Origin: Pseudomonadota bacterium
GTDB taxonomy: Bacteria; Pseudomonadota; Alphaproteobacteria; Rhizobiales; Devosiaceae
DNA: 16,367 nucleotides
Assembly (NCBI GenBank): GCA_023390785.1
Contig: JAEWCE010000333.1
Span: 1 to 16,367, forward strand
Reading direction: 5' to 3'
Shown one piece after another: positions 6,689 to 15,975 of the stretch. The translations under genes and the position numbers were made by a program. The first letter of the stretch is position 1. The number at the start of each line of letters is the position of its first letter. The notes below the pieces were generated by a model. That model had not been told where the DNA came from and ran no database searches. It saw nothing but the letters and a program-made list of their open reading frames with translations.

Positions 6689-8515
6689 TCAGTTGGGATC
6701 GGTGGCCTCCAGCTCGCCGATCAGCCTTTCGATCATGGATAGGCCGAGCGACCAGAAGTCCGGGTCGCGCGCGTCGAGCCCAAAGGGCTTCAGCAGCTCA
6801 GAATGGTGCTTGGACCCCCCGGCCTTCAGCAGCTCGAAATAGCGCTCGGCAAACCCGTCGCTGGACTTCTCATACTGGGCATAAAGCGAGTTCACAAGGC
6901 AGTCGCCGAAAGCATACGCATAGACGTAGAACGGCGAATGGATGAAGTGCGGGATGTAGGACCAGAAGATCCCGTAGCCGTCATTGAGCTTCACCGCCGG
7001 CCCGAGCGATTCCCGGGAGACGTCGAGCCAGATTTCGTTGAGCTGCTCGGTGGTCAGCTCGCCCTCCTTGCGGGCGGTATGGACCCGCCGCTCGAAGGTG
7101 TAGAACGCGATCTGCCGCACCACAGTGTTCAGCATGTCTTCGACCTTGGAGCTGAGCATTGCGAAGCGGTGCCTGCTGTCAGTCGTCGCATCCAGCATCG
7201 AGCGGAAGGTCAGCATCTCGCCGAACACCGAGGCGGTCTCGGCCAGCGTCAGCGGCGTGTTGGCAAGAATCGAGCCCTGCGGCCCTGCCAGCACCTGGTG
7301 CACGCCATGCCCGAGCTCATGCGCCAGCGTCGTCACGTCGCGCGCTTTGCCGAGGTAATTGAGCATCAGGTACGGATGCGCCGACGGCACCGTCGGGTGC
7401 GCAAAGGCGCCCATGGCCTTGCCCGGCCGCACCGGTCCGTCGATCCAGCCGCTGCCGAAGAAGGGCTCGGCTATCTCCCGGAGCTTGGGCGAGAACTTGC
7501 CATAGGCCTCGAGAACCGTGGTTCGTGCCGTGTCCCAGTCGAACACCCGGTCATCGCTCGAGGGCAGCGGCGCATTGCGATCCCAGGCATTGAGCTGGTC
7601 CTTGCCGAACCACTTGGCCTTCATTCGGTAATATTTGTGGCTGAGCCGCGGATAGGCCTCGCGCACGGCCTTTTCCAGCGCATCAACCACCTCGCGCTCG
7701 ACCGAATTGGCCATGTGCCGACTGTCGGCGATGTCCTTGTAGCCGCGCCAGCGGTCGGAGATTTCCTTGTCCTTGGCCAGCACATTGGTGATGTGCGTGA
7801 ACAGCCGCTGGTTCTGGGTGAGCGTCTTGTCCAGGGCGTGGAATGCCGTCTCGCGCCGCTTCTCGTCGCGATCCGACAGCAAATGCAGCGTGCTCTCGAT
7901 CGGCAGCTGCTCGCCATCCACCTCAAACCTCAGCGCCGCCATCGATTCGTCGAACAGCCGGTTCCAGGCCTGCGCGCCGGTCACCGATTTCTCGAAGAAC
8001 AGCTCCTCCAGCTTTTCGTCGAGCTGGTAGGGCTTCGCCTTCCTGAGCTCGGCGAACCAGTGCCGATAGCGGGCGAGCCGGGCATCGCCGGCCAGCGCAG
8101 CCTCGAGCGTCGCGTCGTCGATGTCGTTGAGCTCGAGCTCCCAGAACAGGAGCCCCGTGGCCAAGTCCGTGATCTGCTGGTTGAGATCACCCAGGAACTT
8201 GATGCGCTCCGGATCCTGCGTGTTCTGCGCGTAGCGGAGATAAGCATACGACCCGAGCCGCCCGGTGACGTCTCCCAGCTTTTCCGAGCGCTCGACTGCC
8301 TCATAGAGCGTGCCGGCGGCCGCCAGCTCTCTGAGCTTGCCCTTGTAGTCGGCCTCGAATGCCTTGGCCTCGTCCTTCGACCATTGCAGGTCGCGCTTAA
8401 GCTCGGCAGAATCCGGCGCCGGGTAGAGGTCGGTCAAATCCCACTCCGGCAGCGCCCCGAATTCATTGTGCCCCTTCTGATGGGGGGCGGCGGGCGCGCG
8501 GACGAGATCTGCCAT
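6689..8515 (-). CDS. pepF: M3 family oligoendopeptidase F-like
   Basis: The 608-residue cytosolic zinc metallopeptidase belongs to clan MA, family M3 (PepF/M3B branch). The catalytic motif HELGH is at 399-403, and the third zinc ligand is probably Glu426 in LAETASVFGE. The helical N-terminal half has the PEWDLTDLYP opening typical of oligoendopeptidase F, and the tyrosine-rich C-terminal region (FYVYAYAFG) is also usual. Such enzymes cut short peptides of roughly 6-20 residues. Length is normal and no signal peptide is present. It is the first gene of the minus-strand group that continues into the pnt operon. The start is ATG at 8515, with a short AGGA just before it, so initiation may be modest. 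Confidence 0.95.
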   Translation of the reverse strand: MADLVRAPAAPHQKGHNEFGALPEWDLTDLYPAPDSAELKRDLQWSKDEAKAFEADYKGKLRELAAAGTLYEAVERSEKLGDVTGRLGSYAYLRYAQNTQDPERIKFLGDLNQQITDLATGLLFWELELNDIDDATLEAALAGDARLARYRHWFAELRKAKPYQLDEKLEELFFEKSVTGAQAWNRLFDESMAALRFEVDGEQLPIESTLHLLSDRDEKRRETAFHALDKTLTQNQRLFTHITNVLAKDKEISDRWRGYKDIADSRHMANSVEREVVDALEKAVREAYPRLSHKYYRMKAKWFGKDQLNAWDRNAPLPSSDDRVFDWDTARTTVLEAYGKFSPKLREIAEPFFGSGWIDGPVRPGKAMGAFAHPTVPSAHPYLMLNYLGKARDVTTLAHELGHGVHQVLAGPQGSILANTPLTLAETASVFGEMLTFRSMLDATTDSRHRFAMLSSKVEDMLNTVVRQIAFYTFERRVHTARKEGELTTEQLNEIWLDVSRESLGPAVKLNDGYGIFWSYIPHFIHSPFYVYAYAFGDCLVNSLYAQYEKSSDGFAERYFELLKAGGSKHHSELLKPFGLDARDPDFWSLGLSMIERLIGELEATDPN

Positions 8516-8590
8516 TCCTGAGGATTCCGAGGTGTTTCGCGGGCCGGACCATATCCACGCAGGAAATCGATCTCAAGCGGTTCGGCAGCC

Positions 8591-8606
8591 TTAAAGCCCT
8601 CTTAAC
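8591..8606 (+). promoter_or_regulatory. CtrA-type binding site
   Basis: TTAA (8591-8594), seven bases, then TTAAC (8602-8606) is a complete match to the CtrA consensus TTAA-N7-TTAAC known from Caulobacter and Rhizobiales. It lies in the 176-base divergent gap, 85 bases before the sigma-54 response regulator start and about 75 bases before pepF. The core is symmetrical, so either or both genes could be controlled. GANTC methylation sites occur at 8523-8527 and 8643-8647, although that density is not unusual. The match is seen directly; binding is inferred. Confidence 0.6.
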
Positions 8607-8691
8607 CCGCCATCCCGATCCTGATCCGAAACGACACAGCGCGATTCGCTCCTGGGAAGGCGGTCGGGCTTCAGAAACGGCCTGGGAGCTT

Positions 8692-10173
<1,482 letters not shown>

Positions 10174-10235
10174 CGAACCCGAACAGCTCCGGAACGCCGC
10201 TGTTCCCGTTGCACGAAGGCCACAGGCATGGGTCA

Positions 10236-10278
10236 CAATTCGGTGAGGAATTGCCCGCGTTAATGCTTGTAGTTTAAG
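10236..10278 (+). promoter_or_regulatory. Candidate promoter with overlapping inverted repeat, upstream of L,D-transpeptidase
   Basis: CAATTC (10236-10241) and GAATTG (10248-10253) form a perfect inverted repeat with a six-base spacer. The TTG of its right arm begins a possible -35 element TTGCCC (10251-10256), 16 bases before a possible -10 element TTTAAG (10273-10278). Each element matches 4 of 6 consensus positions. The arrangement would place an operator over the -35 region. This rests on pattern only. Confidence 0.3.
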
Positions 10279-10351
10279 CCCGAAGGGTCGTCTCGCAGCG
10301 CGTCGCTTCTCCATCGCAGCTGCACGATACCCGAACATGACGGAGACTGCC

Positions 10352-12031
10352 GTGCGTGCATTGATGGCTCTTTTGCTGGCGGGAGTGACCCTCTCCGGCG
10401 CGGCGCTTCCGGCGCTGGCGGAGGCGACGAGCGACGCCTCTGCGGCGGTCGAAAAGGCCGCCCTGGTGGTCATCGCACCGCCGCGCTCCGACATCGCACG
10501 CATCATCAAGGCGGGACTGCAGAAGGCCTACTATGCCGCCAACCCCGACACCCGCGCCTACAGCCAGGCGCAGAAACTGTATTTCTTCTACGGGGCGCGC
10601 GGTTTCGAGCCGCTGTGGCTGACCACCGGCGCCGACGGTAGCGCGACCTTCTCGCCGAACGCCGAAAAGATCATCGCGGTCTTCAGGAACGCCGAGCTCG
10701 AGGGGCTCCGCCCGTCCGACTATCTGTCGCCCGCGCTCGACCCTGCCGCGGCCGGCACCGACCCGGCCAAGCTCGCGGCGCTCGAGACCGCCTTCTCGGC
10801 GGCCACGCTGAACTACGCCCAGGACAGCTATGGCGGCCGCATCAACCCCAGGGACGTCAGCGCCCTGCTGACGATCGCGCCCAAGAAGCTCGACGCCGCC
10901 GACACGCTGACCAAGCTCGCCGCATCCGATGATCCGGCCAAGTTCCTCCTCAGCCTCGATCCGCCGCATCCCGAGTTCAAGCTGCTCAAGACCGCACTCG
11001 CCAAGTTCTATGACAAGGACGCGATCAAGACCGAGACCATTACCATTCCCGCCGGCCCGACCCTGAAGCTCGGCATGAAGGACGACCGCGTACCGACGCT
11101 GCGCGAGCGACTGGCCGTCCCTGCCCCCGAAATTCCTGAAGGCGCCAGCGACGCCAAGGTCGACACCACCTACGACAAGCCGCTGATGGAAGCGGTGAAG
11201 GCGTTCCAGTCGGGCCTCGGTCTCACCGCCGACGGCGTCATGGGACCCGCGACCGTCGCCGCGCTCAACGGCGCCGGTACGGTCAGCAAGGACGACATCA
11301 TCGCCAACATGGAGCGCTGGCGCTGGGAGCCCAACGACCTCGGCGACTTCCATGTCGAGGTGAACATTCCGCAATTCACCGTCTGGATCATGAAGGACGG
11401 CGAGCCGGTGCACTCGACCCGCGTGGTCGTCGGCCGCCCGACCAACATGACGCCGGTGTTCTCCGACGAGATCGAAGACATCGTCGTCAACCCGTACTGG
11501 AACGTGCCGCCCTCGATCGCGACCAACGAGATCAAGCCGCACCTCATTGCCAACCCGGGCTATCTCGACAGCCAGAACATGGAGATGCTGTCGGGCGGCA
11601 AGGTGGTGAACGCGTCAGCCATCGACTGGACCACCACCAACATCAACAACTTCCACATCCGGCAGAAGCCGGGCGGCGCCAATGCCCTGGGACAGATCAA
11701 GTTCCTGTTCCCCAACGACCAGGATATCTACCTGCACGACACGCCGTCGAAGTCGCTGTTCGCCCGCGCCTACCGCGCCTATTCGCACGGCTGCGTGCGC
11801 GTGCAGAACCCGATGGACTTTGCCGGCGCGCTGCTCGCGACCAACCCCGATCTGAGCGAGGACAAGCTCCGGGCGATGTTCGGCGACAAGGAGAAATGGG
11901 TGCCGCTCAAGCACCACATCCCGGTGCACCTCATGTATTTCACGCTGCGCGTCGATGCGGATGGCACCATCCGCAGCTACAGCGACGTTTATGGGCACAA
12001 CAAGAAGCTCATCGAGCTGATGAACGCCTGA
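10352..12031 (+). CDS. Murein L,D-transpeptidase (YcbB/LdtD type)
   Basis: This is a secreted L,D-transpeptidase of about 559 residues, which makes 3-3 cross-links in peptidoglycan or attaches proteins to it. A Sec signal peptide ends near ALPALAEA. A scaffold domain as in YcbB follows (about 55-225), then a peptidoglycan-binding domain (about 240-307, with AFQSGLGLTADGVMGPATVAALN-type repeat elements), then the YkuD catalytic domain. Its active site SHGCVR contains Cys481, with a histidine a few residues before it. I prefer the GTG at 10352, which has GGAG six bases upstream, over the in-frame ATG at 10337, which has no ribosome-binding site and would add five residues. It has its own terminator. 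Such enzymes are important for polar growth in Rhizobiales. Confidence 0.93.
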   Translation: MRALMALLLAGVTLSGAALPALAEATSDASAAVEKAALVVIAPPRSDIARIIKAGLQKAYYAANPDTRAYSQAQKLYFFYGARGFEPLWLTTGADGSATFSPNAEKIIAVFRNAELEGLRPSDYLSPALDPAAAGTDPAKLAALETAFSAATLNYAQDSYGGRINPRDVSALLTIAPKKLDAADTLTKLAASDDPAKFLLSLDPPHPEFKLLKTALAKFYDKDAIKTETITIPAGPTLKLGMKDDRVPTLRERLAVPAPEIPEGASDAKVDTTYDKPLMEAVKAFQSGLGLTADGVMGPATVAALNGAGTVSKDDIIANMERWRWEPNDLGDFHVEVNIPQFTVWIMKDGEPVHSTRVVVGRPTNMTPVFSDEIEDIVVNPYWNVPPSIATNEIKPHLIANPGYLDSQNMEMLSGGKVVNASAIDWTTTNINNFHIRQKPGGANALGQIKFLFPNDQDIYLHDTPSKSLFARAYRAYSHGCVRVQNPMDFAGALLATNPDLSEDKLRAMFGDKEKWVPLKHHIPVHLMYFTLRVDADGTIRSYSDVYGHNKKLIELMNA

Positions 12032-12056
12032 CGGCGAACGAAAAATATCCACATCG

Positions 12057-12109
12057 GACGGCCCGTTTGACCCAGAAAACTGGCGCAAACGGGCCGTCGT
12101 GTTTTCCCC
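12057..12109 (+). terminator. Rho-independent terminator of the L,D-transpeptidase gene
   Basis: GACGGCCCGTTTG (12057-12069) and CAAACGGGCCGTC (12086-12098) form a perfect 13-bp stem. The loop contains a second small hairpin, CCAG-AAAA-CTGG (12072-12083), which extends the structure. GTGTTTTCCCC follows. The T-run is short, but the stem is very stable. Confidence 0.85.
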
Positions 12110-12207
12110 TGCGTTTACCGCGGCTTAAGACATCAGCCTTGGTTCAGCCGCGATTTTTGCCTAGAAATTGCATCGACTGGGCAGGACTACCTGTCGGGTA
12201 GCGGATT

Positions 12208-12230
12208 GCTAACCGGGGGTTAGCGTTAAC
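12208..12230 (+). other. Palindromic site upstream of the M15-type peptidase gene
   Basis: GCTAACC (12208-12214), GGG, and GGTTAGC (12218-12224) form a perfect 7-bp inverted repeat, followed at once by the palindrome GTTAAC (12225-12230). No T-run follows, so it is more like an operator than a terminator. It lies about 50-100 bases before the candidate starts of the next gene. The rest of 12110-12275 shows no strong promoter and no other gene. Confidence 0.4.
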
Positions 12231-12275
12231 GGACTCTTGCAGGGTCCGGCGCTAGTCTGCCCATGTCGACGTGCA

Positions 12276-13850
12276 ATGGGTCGTTCGGGTAAGTTGGGGA
12301 CTGCGGGAAGCATTTGGGTGAAATGGAGCCTGCGCGCCGTCGTGTCCGGCGCCGCGCTGCTGCTGCTCGCCGCACAATCGGCGGCGCCGGTCGCCGCCGG
12401 CTCCGGCGACAGGACGCTGTGGCTCTATCATACGCATACCCACGAAACGGCGAAGTTCACCTTCAAGCACAATGGCCAGTACGACCAGAAGGTGCTGGAC
12501 CAGATGAACGTGTTCCTGGCCGACTGGCGCACCCATCGCCCGGCCAGGATGGACCCGCATCTGTTCGACCTGCTGTGGGAGGTTTACCAGGACGTCGGTG
12601 CTAGCCAGCCCTACAACATCGTCTCGTCGTATCGCGAGCCGGCGACCAACGCGATGCTTCGGTCGCGCTCGGCCAATTCCGGTGTCGCAGAAAACTCCCA
12701 GCACATGCTGGGCAAGGCGATGGACGTGTTCATTCCGGGCGTGTCCCTGTCGACGCTCCGTGCCGCTGCGATGCGCCACCAGGTCGGCGGCGTCGGCTAC
12801 TACCCCACCTCCGGCAGCCCATTCGTCCACATGGACACCGGCAATGTCCGCGCCTGGCCGCGCATGACCCGGGCGCAGCTCGAAAAGGTCTTCCCCGACG
12901 GGCGCACGCTGCATCTGCCGGTCGACGGCAAGCCGCTGTCCGATTCCGGCCGGCGCTACGCCATGGCGCAGTGGACACAATGCCATATGGTGCCGTGCAA
13001 CGGCCCGATCACCGAACCGACCGTCGACCAGGAGGGTGGCGAGATTCGTCTCGCCGCGCTCGATCCGGCGCAGCGCACCGTGTCCACCATCAGCATCACT
13101 GCCCCCACCCCGATGATGCGCCCGGGCTCGGAACTGGCGGAATCCGACACCGACGCCATCGTGCCGTTCAGCAAGACGCCGGCAATGATCGTGGCCACCC
13201 GTGGCGCCCTGCCCATCGACGGCCAGACGGCGCTCGGCGCCATTGCCAGCACCCTCGACGACGATCCGAACGCCCCGGCCCCGACGCCACGCGTGCTGAT
13301 GACGCCCAAGGACCAGGTGCTGACGGCCTACGCGCCCGAGATTACGCCCAATCCCGGCGCCCAGCAGGCGCTGCGCATGCTGATCGAGCGCGAGACCGGC
13401 GCCGCGGCCCTGCCGCCGCCCAAGACTCAGGCCCCGATCGCCGCACCCGAAATCCGCACCGCCTCGCTCGGCGGCACCAACGGCATGTCGGTGATGAAGA
13501 ACATCTTCGATTTGACCTGGAGCGCAATGACCCAGGTCAACGGCCAGTCGGCTATCGCCAATACGCTGACCAGCGCCAACATCGACCGCAACCCGGTGGT
13601 CGGGCTGCGTCAGCGCGAGGTCGACCTCGTGGCTCCCGAGATCGATCACGTCAACGAGACACTGGCGACTCCAGTGCCGATGACCGACCTGCATTATGCC
13701 GACATGACCGAGCCGGAGGGTTACCTCGACAATGCCGCCGAGCTCGGGCCGCTGGCCAACCGTATCGGGCTCGAATCCGATCTCGCCGCCCCGCCGCGCT
13801 ACGACCGTTTCATCGTCCGCCGGCCGGTGCTGGTCGCCAACCGCGGCTAA
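12276..13850 (+). CDS. DUF882 / peptidase M15-type cell-wall hydrolase, secreted
   Basis: The N-terminal third is a DUF882 (M15A/YcbK-like) zinc peptidase domain. The motif SQHMLGKAMD (141-150) supplies His143 and Asp150, and FVHMDTG supplies His185 as the third zinc ligand. Family members are predicted to cut peptidoglycan stem peptides. A hydrophobic signal sequence lies at about 18-41. The last 310 or so residues are Pro/Ala-rich, probably disordered, and match nothing I know. The start is uncertain: ATG 12276 has no ribosome-binding site, and codons up to 12318 lack the GC3 bias of the rest. GTG 12318, behind GGGAAG, would give a shorter, typical signal peptide; TTG 12237 is unlikely. The gene follows the L,D-transpeptidase but is separated from it by a terminator. 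Confidence 0.88.
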   Translation: MGRSGKLGTAGSIWVKWSLRAVVSGAALLLLAAQSAAPVAAGSGDRTLWLYHTHTHETAKFTFKHNGQYDQKVLDQMNVFLADWRTHRPARMDPHLFDLLWEVYQDVGASQPYNIVSSYREPATNAMLRSRSANSGVAENSQHMLGKAMDVFIPGVSLSTLRAAAMRHQVGGVGYYPTSGSPFVHMDTGNVRAWPRMTRAQLEKVFPDGRTLHLPVDGKPLSDSGRRYAMAQWTQCHMVPCNGPITEPTVDQEGGEIRLAALDPAQRTVSTISITAPTPMMRPGSELAESDTDAIVPFSKTPAMIVATRGALPIDGQTALGAIASTLDDDPNAPAPTPRVLMTPKDQVLTAYAPEITPNPGAQQALRMLIERETGAAALPPPKTQAPIAAPEIRTASLGGTNGMSVMKNIFDLTWSAMTQVNGQSAIANTLTSANIDRNPVVGLRQREVDLVAPEIDHVNETLATPVPMTDLHYADMTEPEGYLDNAAELGPLANRIGLESDLAAPPRYDRFIVRRPVLVANRG

Positions 13851-13874
13851 GCCGGCGATTTTCGGCTGGTTTCG

Positions 13875-13999
13875 GCGCTGCGGCAGGGCGGAACCTCAGG
13901 CAGCGCAGCCCAACCTCTCGTCGCTGCGGCAAAACTCCTGATTGTCTGCACGTCCGTCAGGTTGCATTGGCCGGTGCCGCCCACTAAACCAGTGGCACC
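13875..13999 (+). repeat. Two inverted repeats between the M15-type gene and dxs
   Basis: The 178-base gap 13851-14028 holds GCGCTGC (13875-13881) with GCAGCGC (13900-13906), a 7-bp match with an 18-base loop. It also holds GGTGCC (13973-13978) with GGCACC (13994-13999), inside which CCACT and AGTGG (13981-13985, 13991-13995) also pair. The second is followed by AATTTCCCC and might act as a weak terminator for the M15-type gene. No gene or clear promoter is visible in this gap. Confidence 0.35.
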
Positions 14000-14013
14000 G
14001 AATTTCCCCTGCT

Positions 14014-14031
14014 GCCAAGGGACTTGGCTTG
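14014..14031 (+). promoter_or_regulatory. dxs ribosome-binding site inside a perfect hairpin next to a TTG start
   Basis: GCCAAG (14014-14019), loop GGA, and CTTGGC (14023-14028) form a perfect 6-bp stem ending exactly at the TTG start codon (14029-14031). The Shine-Dalgarno sequence AAGGGA (14017-14022) lies in the left arm and loop, so the folded mRNA would hide much of it. This spacing decides the start of dxs. A regulatory role is inferred. Confidence 0.5.
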
Positions 14032-15954
14032 TCCGATAGGCCATCGACACCATTGCTCGATACTGTCCATTCGCCCGCTGATCTGCGCGCGCTCGACCGC
14101 TCGCAACTGCGCCAGTTGGCCGACGAATTGCGCGCCGAGGTCGTCGACGCCGTTTCAGTCACCGGCGGACATCTGGGGGCCGGCCTCGGCGTCGTCGAGC
14201 TGACCGTTGCACTCCATGCCGTGTTCAACACCCCTGACGACCGGCTGATCTGGGACGTCGGCCACCAGGCCTATCCGCACAAGGTGCTGACCGGCCGCCG
14301 CGACCGCATCCGGACCCTGCGCCAGAAGGGCGGCCTTTCGGGGTTCACCCGCCGTGCCGAGAGCCCGTACGACCCGTTCGGCGCCGGCCATTCCTCCACC
14401 TCGATCTCAGCCGGCCTGGGCATGGCCATCGCCTCGGCGCTCAAGGGCGAGCCGCGCAATGTCATTGCGGTGATCGGCGACGGCGCCATGTCCGCCGGCA
14501 TGGCCTATGAGGCCATGAACAACGCCGGCGCCGCCGACGCCCGCCTGATCGTCGTGCTCAACGACAACGACATGTCGATCGCGCCGCCCACCGGCGCCAT
14601 GTCGGCCTATCTCGCCCGGCTGGTGTCGAGTCCCGCCTATCGCGGTCTCCGGAACGTCGGCAAGCAGGTGGCCAACATGCTGCCGCCCTTCCTCAAGGAC
14701 AAGGCGCGCCTGACTGAGGAATTTGCCCGCGGCTGGTGGACCGGTGGAACGCTGTTCGAGGAACTCGGCTTCTACTATGTCGGCCCCATCGACGGCCACA
14801 ATCTCGACCACCTGCTGCCGGTGTTCCAGAACATCCGCGACGCCGACACCGGCCCGATCCTGGTCCATGTCGTCACCAAGAAAGGCAAGGGCTACGAGCC
14901 GGCCGAGAGCAGCGCGGACAAATATCATGGTGTCGGCAAGTTCAACGTCATCACCGGGGCCCAGGCCAAGGCGCCGTCCAATGCCCCCTCCTACACCTCG
15001 GTGTTCGCCGAGACGCTGATCGACGAGGCAAAGCGTGACGATCGCATCGTCGCCGTCACCGCGGCCATGCCGTCGGGAACCGGCCTCGACAAGTTCGCCG
15101 AGCTGTTTCCCACCCGCACCTTCGACGTCGGCATTGCAGAGCAGCACGCGGTAACCTTTGCCGCGGGCCTTGCCTCCGAAGGCATGCGGCCGTTTGCGGC
15201 GATCTACTCGACCTTCCTGCAACGCGCCTACGACCAGGTGATCCACGATGTCGCCGTGCAGGGCCTGCCGGTCCGCTTTGCCATCGACCGCGCTGGCTAT
15301 GTCGGCGCCGACGGGCCGACGCATGCCGGCAATTATGACAGCGCCTATCTCGGCGCCATCCCCGGTATCGTGGTGATGGCGGCCGCTGACGAGGCCGAGC
15401 TGCGCGACATGGTCAGTACGGCTGCAGCCTACGACCGCGGCCCGATTGCCTTCCGCTATCCGCGCGGGGACGGCGTCGGCGTAGAATTGCCGGAACATGG
15501 TTCCATTTTGGCGATCGGCAAGGGTCGGATCGTGCGGCAGGGCACAGGTGTGGCGCTGCTGAGCTTCGGAACCCGGCTAGGCGAGGCACTTGCCGCGGCC
15601 GAGAGGTTGCAGGCCTTCGGCCTCAACCCCACGGTGGCCGACGCCCGCTTCCTGAAGCCGCTCGACGAAGAGCTGGTTGCACGGCTGGCCTCCACCCATG
15701 ACGTGCTGATCACGCTGGAGGAATCCGGCATCGGCGGCTTCGGCAGCCATGTCGCGACCTTCCTGGCACGTGAGGGCCTGCTCGACGGCAAGCTGAAATT
15801 CCGCCCGCTGATGATCCCCGACGTTTTCACCGAGCAGGCGTCGCAGGCCGATATGTACGCGGCCGCGGGCCTCGACCGCGCCGGCATCGTCACCACCGTG
15901 CTCGACACGCTTGGGCTCGACCAGCCGCTGGCCTCGCCGGCGGCGACCCGCTGA
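14029..15954 (+). CDS. dxs: 1-deoxy-D-xylulose-5-phosphate synthase
   Basis: The 641-residue thiamine-diphosphate enzyme joins pyruvate and glyceraldehyde 3-phosphate, the first step of the MEP pathway to isoprenoids. The ThDP-binding motif runs from GDG (150-152) to NN (164-165). The catalytic Glu371 is in GIAEQHAVTF. The pyrimidine-binding and transketolase C-terminal domains follow, with DRAGYVGADGPTHAG at 420-434. The length equals the family norm. The start is TTG at 14029, with AAGGGA upstream and a TPLLDTV N-terminus that fits alphaproteobacterial homologues; an open frame extends to a TTG at 13942 but has no support. xseB, ispA and tlyA, the frequent neighbours in this class, are absent here, and ugd follows 21 bases later. 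Confidence 0.97.
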   Translation: MSDRPSTPLLDTVHSPADLRALDRSQLRQLADELRAEVVDAVSVTGGHLGAGLGVVELTVALHAVFNTPDDRLIWDVGHQAYPHKVLTGRRDRIRTLRQKGGLSGFTRRAESPYDPFGAGHSSTSISAGLGMAIASALKGEPRNVIAVIGDGAMSAGMAYEAMNNAGAADARLIVVLNDNDMSIAPPTGAMSAYLARLVSSPAYRGLRNVGKQVANMLPPFLKDKARLTEEFARGWWTGGTLFEELGFYYVGPIDGHNLDHLLPVFQNIRDADTGPILVHVVTKKGKGYEPAESSADKYHGVGKFNVITGAQAKAPSNAPSYTSVFAETLIDEAKRDDRIVAVTAAMPSGTGLDKFAELFPTRTFDVGIAEQHAVTFAAGLASEGMRPFAAIYSTFLQRAYDQVIHDVAVQGLPVRFAIDRAGYVGADGPTHAGNYDSAYLGAIPGIVVMAAADEAELRDMVSTAAAYDRGPIAFRYPRGDGVGVELPEHGSILAIGKGRIVRQGTGVALLSFGTRLGEALAAAERLQAFGLNPTVADARFLKPLDEELVARLASTHDVLITLEESGIGGFGSHVATFLAREGLLDGKLKFRPLMIPDVFTEQASQADMYAAAGLDRAGIVTTVLDTLGLDQPLASPAATR

Positions 15955-15975
15955 GGTGAGTTCGGAGTCCAGCCT

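Noticed and set aside
6803..8521. A 572-codon plus-strand frame opposite pepF, and similar long frames opposite the L,D-transpeptidase, M15-type, pntAA, regulator and dxs genes
   Set aside because: All mirror real genes frame for frame, show no recognisable domains and are a by-product of high GC content with few stop codons.
10260..10277. A second CtrA-like site before the L,D-transpeptidase (TTAA ... TTAA)
   Set aside because: The spacing is ten bases, not seven, so it does not fit the CtrA consensus.
13993..14012. TGGCAC upstream of dxs as a sigma-54 promoter
   Set aside because: The -24 half looks right, but the position ten bases after GG is CC rather than GC; the nearest GC is 15 bases away.
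13942..14028. N-terminal extension of Dxs from a TTG at 13942
   Set aside because: The extra 29 residues do not resemble Dxs, no ribosome-binding site precedes that TTG, and the inner TTG at 14029 has AAGGGA and gives the normal length.
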